Assembly: GCA_963575645.1 (NCBI GenBank)
Contig: OY754470.1
Span: 45,477,201 to 45,541,200 of the forward strand
DNA: 64,000 nucleotides
Direction of reading: 5' to 3'
From: Xanthostigma xanthostigma
Taxonomy: Eukaryota > Arthropoda > Insecta > Raphidioptera > Raphidiidae
The notes under the pieces were generated by a model, which was not told the origin of the DNA, did no database searches, and saw nothing but the letters and a program-made list of their open reading frames with translations. The translations under genes were made by a program, and so were the position numbers. Shown piece after piece: positions 22,609 to 33,381 of this stretch (position 1 is its first letter; each line of letters starts with the position of its first letter).

Positions 22609-22707
22609 GTTTACTCGTGCTGATAGGCGCAGCGCTGTATCCAGTCGGCTGGGACAACCGGGAAGTGCTTGAATCGTGCGGTGGGACATCTCATATCTAC
22701 AGACTAG
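22609..22707 (+). CDS. LHFPL-type tetraspan membrane protein, internal exon
   Basis: This 99-nt exon encodes two bases of a split codon, 32 codons and one further base. It is bordered by a pyrimidine-rich AG acceptor (TTTTGTTCCAG) and a GTCAGT donor. The peptide begins with a hydrophobic segment (LLVLIGAALYP) followed by VGWDNREVLESCGG and ends RLG. This matches the end of the third membrane span and the start of the second extracellular loop of LHFPL proteins, where a 'YPxGW' motif and a conserved Cys are typical. It joins in phase (1/1) to the exon at 43431, giving the family motif LGTC. LHFPL proteins are small four-span membrane proteins, some of them (TMHS/LHFPL5) partners of mechanotransduction channels; the role of this member is unknown. 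Codon use is GC-rich compared with the AT-rich flanks, which supports a real exon. The upstream exons were not found in the window. Confidence 0.85.
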
Positions 22708-22907
22708 GTCAGTTGTACGCTCTCACCGCGTTACCTCATATCGACTATACCCTACATTTATACATCCTCAGATACCTACCGTGTGTATGGAACGACAATG
22801 CAATTTTTATGAGCAGAAACAGATCTACACACGGACTAAATAGGACCCACAAAAACTGAATTATTATAATCCAGTTTTAACATTTTTACCATTCCAACTC
22901 ACAAGTG

Positions 22908-23425
22908 GGCAATGGTACCTAGTTTAGGTCAAAAATCTTTTTTCAAAATTTTACAATATCTTTTCGTTCTTAGGTAACCTGAACTCAAAAAACCTATTTC
23001 TGGAAAAACTCTGCGCGTTTGTTTGTCTATGAGCACGATGCAGGTCAAACGGATGAACGGATTGAAACCAAATTTTGGGAGGATGTTTGGTATGCAAATA
23101 TGAAGAGCCCTATTGTTTTTGGTACAAATCTGCGCATGCGCAGAAGAGATATCTGCTATAACGTTGTTTTCTATATAATAATAGTAGATATACTTTTCAT
23201 AACGGCTTATTATTCTATTTATTTTTCCAAGAAAGTTTCGTTGAAATTTTTTTTTCTAAACTTTATGATTTCAGAAATATTTTGAAAATTAAAAAAAAAT
23301 CTGCTACTCTTTTGTTTTGTAGATCTGTCAGAAATAAAGCATGCTTTGATTAATTTTTACATGACGTGGAACATATTATGTAGATAACTATGGCAACGAA
23401 TAGCAAACATCATATTCGATACTAG
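22908..23425 (+). repeat. Dispersed composite repeat family E (copy 1)
   Basis: It contains CGGATGAACGGATTGAAACC, GAGGATGTTTGGTATGCAAA and a GCGCATGCGCAGAAG phrase. Its outer part (to 23425) reaches a minus-strand Helitron-like 3' end, CGCGGGTAATGGCTAG|T. The entire arrangement recurs inverted at about 38818-39350. A third partial copy is 40021-40349. Confidence 0.7.
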
Positions 23426-23545
23426 CCATTACCCGCGTCACCTTACGCGATATCATAAATTTTAATCTCTTTTTTATACTATATCAAATGTCAACATTTT
23501 GAAGTTAGAATGGTCCCGTCGCCCAATTGGCTGGAATTTTTGTGT
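23422..23545 (-). mobile_element. Helitron 3' end (minus strand)
   Basis: On the minus strand, CCAATTGGGCGACGGGACCA through GGTGACGCGGGTAATGGCTAG ends at 23422 and is followed by T. It is the same family as the plus-strand end at 38818-38821. The 5' end was not found. Confidence 0.55.
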
Positions 23546-23937
23546 TCATTTCGTAGACCACACAGTAGATTTACTGATATGACATACATGCACATATTAT
23601 AGACCTGTGTATAACCCCATATGCATGCTTTCGAACGTGTCCGTATACAGAATGATCATCATTATTGAAAAGATCAGAGAGAGATGGTAGATTCGTTCGA
23701 CAAATTATTAAAAAATGTCGGTGGGGACTTATTTTGTATCCATATCACATATTTGTACAGAGGACATCAACGTCGAATAACTAATTAACTGGAATTTATG
23801 CGAATTTTATGTATAACTAGGCTTCATCCGAGGTTATGTTTCCGTTATAATATTTTTGGGTACTAAAGTCAACCCCTTTTGATAAAAACGCAATGATAAT
23901 ATACAGCCAGTCCTAGTTGTTAAGCAGCTGTTAGACA
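23546..23937. other. Non-coding, probably Helitron body
   Basis: AT-rich; no clear boundary. It may belong to the minus-strand Helitron ending at 23422. Confidence 0.4.
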
Positions 23938-24514
23938 TTTTGACGTGATAACGTCTTATAAATTGATGAATCACCAATCTTATAAATTGATAAAACACCG
24001 GCTGCATGCACGAAAAAGTGTAACGTTCCTAAATCCTAACGTTCCTAACGTTCGTAACGCGTAACGTTCCGCCTGACCCTGTGCGTGCTTTTTGCTAATT
24101 TCTCGCTCAATTTAAATCAGATCGGTTTGAAACCAGTCTTAAACGAAACAGGAGAACATTTTACATAAATTTCGTATAACAGAATTTGCCTAAACAGTTT
24201 TTTTATACAAATTTATATAGAAAAATAGCTGTATAAATGCAACATGAAAACGGCTGCATTTCTAATGTTTAATTCAATTTTTTGACATTAGTATTTTGTG
24301 AAATGCAACTCCTTCTAAGTTAAGTATTGGAATAACTAATTATTATTAGAACATAATACTTTGACAGTTGCAAACGTCACTTTTGACATTTCTTATCATT
24401 CCGACACCAAGGATAAGCGGATTGAAACCAAATTTTGGGAGGTTTAGGTTATGTATTACGGAATACGTTATCACGTAAAACTATCGTCTGTAAACCGACT
24501 TTACAGACAACCAA
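23938..24514 (-). repeat. Dispersed repeat family A, short form (copy 3)
   Basis: 577-bp copy with the same ends as the others (ACGTGATAACGTC on the left, inverse of TTGGTTGTCTG on the right). It lacks a further ~80 bp around the CAAAGACAACCGACCGCG segment and has four GAACGTTA-type internal units. Confidence 0.85.
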
Positions 24515-25226
24515 TTTTTTTTTTTTGGATAAGTATTACGCTCTCCCTCACACTATTTTTTGCAGACTTGGTACTATTTTTCACTAGAAACTCACTTCTC
24601 GACTAGACTACTAGGGATTCAGAAAAAAAAACTGCTATAAGTTATGATTTTATTTATTTGGATTGATTTCGGCGACAGCCTGTATATATCTCTTTATAGT
24701 TTGTATGCTAACCATCATATATATGTATATTCCAGACCTCATATTGTTTCCGTTAACAGCCTTGCTGTTATTACGTAACGTATTTTTTGCAAATTTTCCC
24801 CACAATGAAAAACGTATTATACTCACTAATTCACGACTCATGCTAAAACATTTATTGTTCAAAATATTACAGTTTTTTGTGAATCATTCGTTTTTACTGT
24901 TCGTATACGATATATTTTTTCAAAATTAGAACACGTTACATACTTTTCAGTTATTGTATAAAAATGCGTACAAAAAGATTACGCCCATATTTATGTTTCT
25001 GCTTTTTGAATTTCCAACGCGTATAACTTTTATGTGCCTTGCTCATTTTTTTTTAACATTTTGAATTTTCATTCATTTTACATGGTTACATGGAAGTATT
25101 TTTTCTGGATTGTTGGCTAATACCTTAATTGTTGTCAATGACAATAATAGTCCATTGGTGCAGAAAAGCACTATCAGAAAATCTGATTTGACAATGGCCT
25201 TGAACCGATATTTTTTAAACTGTATA
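24515..25226. other. Non-coding, no gene seen
   Basis: AT-rich; the 70-90-codon ORFs here look random. Confidence 0.5.
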
Positions 25227-25610
25227 CAGTCAAACCTGAGTGAATGAGAACTGGGTAAGAGAGAAAACTCTTTAAGTGAGAGTAATTGTCAGGTCCTGTC
25301 TTTGTAACCCTCTAAAACCTTTATAAAAGAAACAGAAACCTCTATAAGAGAAAGACTCATAGACCTCTATAACTGAGACTACTACTTGCCTGTACCTTCA
25401 TAAGCGGTAGTCGAACGTATTAATAATTCCACGAAATTTAAGAATGAGTCATAAATAGCTGAACTAACTAACATTGTTTTTGTATAGTTTTTATACACCT
25501 CTATAAGTGAGAAAGGCCACTCCTGCTTCTCTATAAGCTAGAAATTCGGGTTAGTGAAAAACCTCCATAAGCGAAAAAGAGATCGCGGTTACTTGAACTC
25601 TTACTGATCC
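25227..25610 (+). mobile_element. pogo/Tigger-type MITE, 3'-degraded copy
   Basis: Starts CAGTCAAACCTGAGTGAATG after TA (25225-25226) and follows 2988-3352 through AGTCGAACGTATTAATA and GAGATCGCGGTT. The right terminus is lost near 25610. Confidence 0.7.
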
Positions 25611-25688
25611 AATATAATATATAAATTTCAGGTTTGTTAAAATATGTGTTATCTACCGGCCACTGGCTCTTAGCTATTAAAAAAAAAA

Positions 25689-26672
25689 TTGGTTGTCTGT
25701 AAAGTCGGTTTACGGACGATAGTTTTACGTGATAACGTATTCCGTAATACATAACCTAAATTTATATAATAATTATAATAATTCGAATCTATGATATTGC
25801 ATCTTTCGCTTCAAATTTAGGTAAATTTTATTAAGTAGAATAATAAAACACTATAAAAAGTACACTATTATTATATAAAAAACAACTATGGCATGTATCT
25901 CTTTTGCGCATGCGCCGATTTTCCCCAAAAAATTTACAAAAAATTCTAGTAAAAATAGATAGAGTAAAAACCGTTTTAAAAACTATATTATTATTATATA
26001 AAACATCATTATAAGAGATATATTCTTTTACGCATGCGCCGATGTTCCCCAAAAACAATAGGCCACTTCATATTTGCATATCAAACATCCTCCCAAAATT
26101 TGGTTTCAATCCGCTTATCCTTGGTGTCGGAATGATAAGAAATGTCAAAAGTGACGTTTGCAACTGTCAAAGTATTATGTTCTAATAATAATTAGTTATT
26201 CCAATACTTAACTTAGAAGGCGTTGCATTTCACAAAATACTAATGTCAAAAAATTGAATTAAACATTAGAAATGCAGCCGTTTTCATGTTAAGACAAGAC
26301 ATACGTTATTTTCTAATTTCCATGTACGGCAAACAAAGACGACCGACCGCGTCGCGTCATGCATTAGATGATTAGACAACATTGCATTTATACAGCTATT
26401 TTTCTATATAAAGTATAAAAACACTGTTTAGGCAAATTCTGTTATACGAAATCTATGTAAAATGTTCTCCTCTTTCGTTTAAGACTGGTTTCAAACCGAT
26501 CTGATTTAAATTGAGCGAGAAATTAGCAAAAAGCACGCACAGGGTCAGGCGGAACGTTACGCGTTAGGAACGTTAGGAACGTTACGTTTCACTTTTTCGT
26601 GCATGCAGTCGGTGTTTTATCAATTTTTAAGATTGGTGATTCATCAATTTATAAGACGTTATCACGTCAAAA
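25689..26672 (+). repeat. Dispersed repeat family A, long form (copy 4)
   Basis: 984 bp. Between the left-end block (TTGGTTGTCTG...ACATAACCTAAA) and the CCTCCCAAAATTTGGTTTCA block it keeps about 330 bp missing from copies 1-3. That stretch includes two GCGCATGCGCCGAT-like phrases. It is nearly identical to copy 5 at 40352-41351. Confidence 0.85.
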
Positions 26673-27569
26673 ATGGTCTGCAAATAAATATTCCGATCTT
26701 ATCATCTTATGACCATTTAACTAGAAATTGTAAATTCGAAATTGTTTTTTTCGTAAAGATTATTTAATTCCTGAAATATCGTTTTCGCTTTTACGTGAAT
26801 AATAAGTTAAACAATTATGGCATTATGTCGACAAAATAGAAAATCCTGTTAAATTTTAATCAGCTTTTCTTTTACCTGTATTCAACGGTGATATAAAAAT
26901 AAATTGATGAAAGAACGTTATGCGTTTCGCATTCAATTAATTTCAACAAAAAATTGAACTCTTTTTTAAAGCAAGACTGTTTAAAAAATAAATGACGGTC
27001 ATTTAAAGTATTCTCGTATTAATTTGATTAAAAAGGTTCACTCTTTATTTTAAACGAATAAAAAATTACTCCGAACGGAATCTCATCATTTGTTGCGAGT
27101 TTATTTAGATTTAAAATGTTCATACGAGTTTTATTTAGCAAAAATTTAAGACGTATGACTGCCAGTATAAATAAACTTTTTGAAATATTAACTTCTCGTT
27201 TTGAAATGCAGTTTAAATTTTACTATTTATTTAAAAGTTTTAATACAAAACTCAGATGAAAAAATACTGACTGAATCCATAACCTTAGCTGCAAAATATT
27301 TTAATTGCTAATACGAGGTAAATTTTAATTCCTTAATACATCCGTTAAAATAATGTTTTTGGAGTTTACTCCTTAAGAAACGATTTTGAGTAATAAGGCC
27401 CGGTGCGGAAATTTTATGAGTACTAAAATCAATTGGTGAGGCGTTACGCTCCACCGCTTCAAGTATGGCGTTACACTCGTCCGCTTCAAAAGAGACAATC
27501 TGTATATCTGTAGGATTTAACGTGCGAAAGAATGAGATGGAATGCATAACACAGCGTATCTAAGGAGTA
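26673..27569. other. Non-coding, no recognisable gene
   Basis: AT-rich. A minus-strand frame of 79 codons at 27308-27547 contains a short internal repeat (GGCGTTACGCTCCACCGCTTC and a variant) and no known domain, so it is not called as a gene. Confidence 0.45.
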
Positions 27570-27748
27570 AATTCCAGTCGTGCGTCGGAGCTGACACACA
27601 AACATTTTTTTTTATTTCAATATTATTATCAACCCAACATCGACACCAAATTAAATACAGTATACACTCTTCAGTAAGTCGTTTATTATCTCATGTTTTC
27701 ATAATACCTATATCCGGTCCTGTTTGGCCGAGTTTATTCAAATTTTAA
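27570..27748 (-). repeat. Dispersed repeat family B (copy 3, diverged)
   Basis: The inverse reads AATAAACTCGGCCAAACAGG, GACTTACTGAAGAGTGTA and TTTGGTGTCGATGTTG, in the same order as 7969-8185. Confidence 0.5.
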
Positions 27749-28301
27749 CACCACCTTTTAATCGTTCAATTTCAATTTTGAAACAATTTTGAGAATGTTT
27801 TCGATATTTATGGGCCCAAAAACATGCTTCAAACCTTAAAAACCACACTTAAAATCCGCTCATTGAACCAATTTTAAATAGACTTCGTGTGGTAGTGAAT
27901 TCCAACATGCAGACCGAATTTCGTTTAAATCGACAAATAAATATTTCCAAAAATGATACCAAAATGTACAGGAGGCTATGAAACGTCGAGACATTTTGAT
28001 ACGACTCCTAGGTCTCGCCATCCGACCGATACCAATAGTGTATAATATGATAGATTGTACATTATAGATGCTCAATAACTGAGGTATATGTGTGTATAGA
28101 GAATCTGCCAATCAACAATAACATACACAAACTATTTCAATTCTTGGAAAACACGGAACTTTTTAACAAATTCTAAATAGTGCTTAAACAGTGTTTTCAA
28201 ACTTCGTTATTTATAGTAACCAGGCATATATCTGGAGCTAATGGCCTTGCCGCCGAAGCCCTATTAATAATAAAAAAAAAACGAGTGTTACAAGCTAGGG
28301 T
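27749..28301. other. Non-coding, no gene seen
   Basis: Nothing recognised. Confidence 0.45.
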
Positions 28302-28372
28302 TCCGGGGAGCACTAAATCCTTAAAAAAACATTGAAATGCAAACTATATTCCAATGTTTCCCCTGAGGGAAC
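28302..28372 (-). repeat. Dispersed repeat fragment (inverted copy of 77-157)
   Basis: See 77-157; the shared phrase on this strand is TTAGTGCTCCCCGGAACCC. Confidence 0.55.
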
Positions 28373-28725
28373 CAATAGTGTATATGTCGTATAGCAAATA
28401 CACTTAAAACTATGGAAAATATTGCACCTTGTAGATAGGTAGTGTTTTTTCAACTTTGGATTACTGAAATAGATCCAGTTTTGGTGTTTTTCAGCTAGCG
28501 CTATTGTATTTTTCAACATCTGTCCAGTACAAACGAAAAGCAACGCACTTAACAGGGAAAAAAACGATCATGGCACACTTCCAAGTCGAAACTCTCTGAA
28601 AGGTCACAAACTACTTCCGCTGTCACACTTTAGTCCAGGCAAAATTATTCTCTACATATTATACAGAATGTGTCAACAGATTACGTCATAATAGTTCAAT
28701 TGTTTTAGAGTTCCGTAGCTCAGAA

Positions 28726-29112
28726 TTAATAATAATAATGCGTTTAACGTCCGTTTCTCGACTTAATGTCATAACAGACGCCATTCGCACCATTACTATT
28801 TTCCATCTATCACACTTCCCGTTATTTTGTACATTTTTAAACTTCCACTTAATTAATAGCAATGGGCGAATGAAGGAATTTTAGGGCATTAGAATAAAGT
28901 AGACAAATTTTGAGCATAGGAGTTTGACAGGTAATCGGCCTTGAATAAGGAACCATCTCGATATTTATCTGAAATTATTGAAGGAAACCATGGAAAACCT
29001 CAACAAGATGGCCGAAATTACCGTTTCTCGGCGGGAGGCAGCAGGAAAAAATTCCAGCCACATCTGTCCCCGCCGGGATTCGAACCCGATATCTCTGGAA
29101 TCTGAAAAAAAA
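28726..29112 (-). mobile_element. tRNA-derived SINE, copy 3
   Basis: (AAT)n at 28728 is the tail, followed by the same body as 16331-16800. The B-box GGGTTCGAATCCCGG (minus strand, 29087-29073) is canonical, while the A-box head is lost beyond 29112 in a poly(A)-like run. All three SINE copies lie on the minus strand. Confidence 0.8.
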
Positions 29113-29721
29113 AACAGAATCCTTACATAGAAACGGATAGAAGTATCAAATACTAAGATCTATAACCTCATAGTTCTGTGAAAAGATTCAAACTTCTAAC
29201 TCAAAGACGCCACTTTTAACTACATAACTTGTTTGCAATTCTTGAAAGTAAGCGAAACTGGCACCATCCTACGTGATAATTGTTAACTAAAATTATAGCG
29301 GTATGGAATCTCAAGGTGGATTGTAAGCAGGCACTCAACTATTTCAACTCATTGCCTTAAAATTGAAATAAAAGATAAGACAAGCAAGTCAGTGTTACCA
29401 GAGTTGAGGTTCTTTTTCACCCCTAGGGGATTTTCTTCGACTTGTGGAAGAGTTTACTGGAATAAATCCTTTAGTAGATTTTTCAAAGCATTTTAATAGA
29501 TTTTTAGTATAACAATTATTTTTAATATTATCATTAAATGTTGAAGCTGATAAAATTTTAGATCTTTCTTCAATTAGTTCATTTAGAAAGTTAAACCTTT
29601 TTTCATGTAATTGTCGGAATGAATCAATCCACACAAAATTAAGTTCTGAAAATCTCACCACGTAGTTGGTATTTATAATTGCGACTGTACGGTACAAAAA
29701 TTTCTCTCATCAAGTAATTAA
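29113..29721. other. Non-coding; one unassigned 100-codon frame
   Basis: A minus-strand frame at 29395-29697 reads FNFLNELIEERSKILSAST and contains many Asn/Lys codons. It has no recognised domain and I treat it as unassigned. Confidence 0.35.
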
Positions 29722-29980
29722 AAAACCCACCAAAAACATAAATGTGAAAAAAAGAGCCAAGTTCGATACAAAGAGCAAGTGGAATTGCCGGCTTTGCCGA
29801 AAACTGCGGTGAGTTCTAAGGGGCTTCAAGTTTTCACTTGGCAAGCTTAGATAACACGAGTCATTTTATAATATAAAACATAAAAACTTGGTCTCTTCTT
29901 TTTTTTCGGCAAAGCCGGCCAACCTACTTGTTCTTTAGATCGAACTTGTCCTTTTTTCGCGTTTGTTTTTGGTGGGATTT
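29722..29980. mobile_element. MITE with 'CCCACCAAAAACATAAATGTG' ends
   Basis: 259 bp. The ends AACCCACCAAAAACATAAAT and the inverse of AATCCCACCAAAAACAAACG continue inward (CAAGTTCGAT). Inner inverted TTGCCGGCTTTGCCGAAAA / TTTTTCGGCAAAGCCGGCC is also present. A partial copy is at 39859-40010. This family is, from memory, common in moths. Confidence 0.75.
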
Positions 29981-30097
29981 CAAAAGTTTTTGTTAAGTTA
30001 TACCTATTCTTATCAGTTATGCTTAAATATTATCCGGACATATTATAGTTACATATCATACTTCATTATAACACACGACATATATCACACCTTCTTC

Positions 30098-30330
30098 TTC
30101 TGACGACCGGTTGATGCATTCGGGTCGATGCTCCCAGCACCGGTTAGACTCTTGTGCTTGTGTTTTTTGATTACTCGTATCTTTGATACTATTTCTCTTA
30201 GAAGTATGAAATTTGGAATACTGCTTCTTTATGGTAACCTTACCCCCCCTAAAAAAATGCAAATCTACAACGTAACTAGTCTTGGAGATAAAGGGGGGCG
30301 TTCAAAAGGGCTCAAAATAATTAGTGTAAA
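30098..30330 (+). repeat. Dispersed repeat family D (copy)
   Basis: GACGACCGGTTGATGCATTC, ACTCGTATCTTTGATAC and AGTATGAAATTTGGAATACT match 61981-62145 in the same order. Confidence 0.6.
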
Positions 30331-30738
30331 TTATAATGCAAAAAACTTGGCCGGCGCACTCAGTGCTTATATGTCCTGTCGCTTACATTATATAGATGAA
30401 AGTAGACTGACGAATTCTCTGTTGTCAAAAATTTTGTAAATGCATTTGAGACAGCCGTGTGTTGTTTTTCATGTTAATACGTTCTTTGAAGGCTGAAAAA
30501 ATTATACGTCATGTCATTTCAGAGGAAAGAACATTTTTTTTTTATTTTTTACGAAATTAAATTTCGTAATCCATTTCTCTACTATACATAAAAATGTGCA
30601 TATCGCATTTCTGTTTCAACCAGATATAAATTAGCTTTCAAACATTGACTCATATAACTGAAATAGAGTCTGTCAGGAAAAATTAGATTTTTGTCACTTT
30701 TGCTTATTTTGACCATTTAAAATTATTTTTATTTAATA
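30331..30738. other. Non-coding, no gene seen
   Basis: Nothing recognised. Confidence 0.45.
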
Positions 30739-30845
30739 CCAGTGGTCCGTCCCGCCTTCACCCGGGTGCAAAAGAACGAACGGGTGCAGGGGTGCATGAG
30801 TACGCACGTTCATCTTAGTTTACCGAGATGAATGTTGTGTCCAAA
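30739..30845 (-). mobile_element. Helitron 3' end fragment
   Basis: The minus strand reads AAGATGAACGTGCGTACTCATG ... CACCCGGGTGAAGGCGGGAC and ends CCACTGG|T. Same family as 18882-19220, with CTGG instead of CTAG. Confidence 0.7.
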
Positions 30846-32027
30846 TTTCATCTTGATTGGAGATTTTGTCGGACGGACAAATTATTATTAGGGTGTTCGT
30901 TATTTCCCAAGTTGTTTTTTTTACGCCTCCCTTCCAAATTTTTAGTTTTTGCCCTAAAAAAAGTATCAGACCAAAAAAAGCGCTTTTGATATTAAACCGT
31001 GCCGAAATCATGATACATTTCCCATTTTAATAACATGATTTTTTTTCACTTTTTACATTTGATTTTTTTACTCCGAAAACAATGAACGTACAGCAATTAA
31101 CGATAGATATTTTTGTAGGGAATTGAACGCTCTACAAAAAATGGTTCTTATGAATAAGGTTAACCATAAGTTAAAAATTAAAAAAAAGGAAATAAAATTA
31201 AAATATTTTTTTTTTGACCACGCTTCTGAAATATATATATTCGTCTATACTCAGGAATTTTTTCGAAGTGGTGGAACTTCGTTTTGAAATTTTTCAGGAT
31301 TTAAAATATTTTTTTTTAAATGACTAGACGGAAACGCCAATTATTTTCAGATTTTTTGTCTGTCTGCATTGTCGCGTCGTTGGTAGACATGTACTGATAT
31401 AAACGTATTTTTTATGAATATCCCCTATGATGAATCCTATTTTAATGTCAATCGGATCAGTGGTTTGGTGCTAATTTTGTTACAATTTTTATTGTAAGAA
31501 TTATTTTGAGACGTGGGTAGTGACCATATTTAGAATACAATCGCTCGATGTAGAAAATGGAAGCATGTGTGGATCACATAACTGATTTTTTTTTAATTTT
31601 ATCACGTTTTATACAAATAAACGTAGCCTTTTGAACAACTTCAGTATATTAAGTGAAGACAGCGTTCACAACAAATTTTAAACTAATTGCGCAGGCTAAA
31701 ATGTTCGGACATTCAAACTAAATTCTAAATTAATTAACTTTCATAATAAGCCTCGTAGCAATATGGAAAATATTAATTTATTTTCCTGAAAAAAAACAAA
31801 CATTTAATTAATTATTGTGTCAGAATTTCATCCTCTATTACAATTATATCAACTGTTATTTCGCAGTGAAATCCATTAATTTCATTTGAATAAGTTTAAT
31901 AAAATATTGTAATAAATATTTTTTTAAAAACAATCTTTAAGTGAAGTTTAACTAAAAAGGAAAAGATAATTTTTGTACACCGCCCTCATAAAAAATGTAC
32001 TTTTCATGCCTGAATAGCACAATAGTG
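30846..32027. other. Non-coding, no gene seen
   Basis: Very AT-rich. A 30-bp phrase at about 31249-31278 (ACTCAGGAATTTTTTCGAAG) faintly resembles part of the transposon TIR but was not accepted as a copy. Confidence 0.45.
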
Positions 32028-32244
32028 TTTGTGTGTATGTCGAGGGCAATCTCCGGAACCACTGAACCTATTTGAAAAAGTCTTTCACCAGTATTTAGAA
32101 TAAACCTTCAGGATGAACATAGACTATATATTATCGCGTTAAAATAAAAGCGTTTCTCGTGGAGACCAATTTTGCAACAACGTAACTCAACGAAAAACAC
32201 AGTAGCAATCTATAAATTCGGGCGCAGCCGGACTGAGCCACTAG
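32028..32244 (+). mobile_element. Helitron 3' part
   Basis: TATATATTATCGCGTTAAAA, CGTTTCTCGTGGAGA and TCGGGCGCAGCCGGACTGAG lead to CCACTAG at 32238-32244. Same family as 61264-61512. The 5' end is diverged. Confidence 0.65.
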
Positions 32245-32390
32245 TAGATTATAAGCCTTTTCTACTGTATTTATATTTTTACGTTATCGATCCAACGACT
32301 CTTTTGTGTTTTTTATGTCATCTAACGAAACTAAATACAGTATCTTTTTCGTTTAACAGAATTTTTGTTTTAAATTTACTATTTTATTTC

Positions 32391-32892
32391 AAAGGGTATA
32401 GCCGGATTAATATGGGAAATCTGCCCCCGTGGCTTTTTTGACTCGCACTCAGGGGATCGATTTGGTGTCGAATAAAAATAATTCACTTCAATTTTTAGCT
32501 CTTTAACTCAAACGGTTTTCGAGATTTTCAAAAAAACCGGTTTTTTCGATTTTTTTTTTATTTTTATAGTAAAATCCAAAATTAATTGATGATGATTTTT
32601 TTTCTAATTCTTAGGAGTCTAAGACATGAAAAAATAATATGATCATGATTTTTAAACGAAAAGCCGATTTTTAGCGGAGGAAAGAAAATTAAAATCTTAA
32701 TTTTTTTAGCCTTTGTGAAATATGTCACTCACCAAAAATCGTCAGAAAATGTCTTTTATACTCCTTTACATTCAGGAATTTTTCTGAATTTTTTGGAGTG
32801 GTGCAACAATATGAAAAAAATTAAAAACTCATTTTTTTTCTAAAATCTCGCGTTTTAACTTACTTATATTTTTTTTTAGTTTCACAAAAAGT
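32391..32892 (+). repeat. Left terminal inverted repeat of the DDE transposon
   Basis: It is the reverse complement of 35701-36201 with only scattered differences, such as one extra CC in the CTGCCCCCGTGG stretch. It includes the segments TTTTCGAGATTTTC and AAAATCTCGCGTTTTAAC that recur inverted at the right end. Confidence 0.9.
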
Positions 32893-33381
32893 GTAAAAAA
32901 TATTTTTGTACTACAAATTCACAGTTGCATTGCTTATCACACATTTCCAATCATATTGCTACACATAAATTACTCAAAGATTATGTTTTTGAAAAATTCG
33001 CGCCAAGCGGACGCATTTAAACCCCATCTACTGGGGTTTTCAGTAACTCGCAATCATATTCTTCTAACGTTTCGCTTGTTTAGGTGACCTAACAATGAAT
33101 TAGACTTCATTGTTGATATCATTGTATGTATTCAATCGCAATTAACTCATTAATAATTTCAGTACATTCATATTAAGACTATTTTCACGTTTTACGATCA
33201 AATAACTCAGAAACATAATTGTTTTTATTATATCTCTTATCATTATCATAAGATATTATTTTGTATGTTTAAATAGTGCTACAGTTGTAATATTACAACC
33301 ACTTGAGTAAGTAAAGTTTTATATTTAATCTGTTTGTATATTTGTAAGTTCCCAATAAATAATTCGAATCTTTATTTCAGA

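Noticed and set aside
27308..27547. 79-codon minus-strand frame
   Set aside because: Contains an internal nucleotide repeat and no domain; likely part of an unidentified repeat.
29395..29697. 100-codon minus-strand frame (FNFLNELIEERSKI...)
   Set aside because: AT-driven Asn/Lys-rich composition and no known domain; left as unassigned.
31249..31278. Possible diverged extra copy of the DDE transposon TIR
   Set aside because: Only about 30 AT-rich bases match and the surrounding TIR order is absent.
33334..33381. Upstream extension of the transposase frame to 33334
   Set aside because: The extension begins at TTG, not ATG. A eukaryotic start at the ATG at 33382, preceded by a possible splice acceptor, is more plausible.
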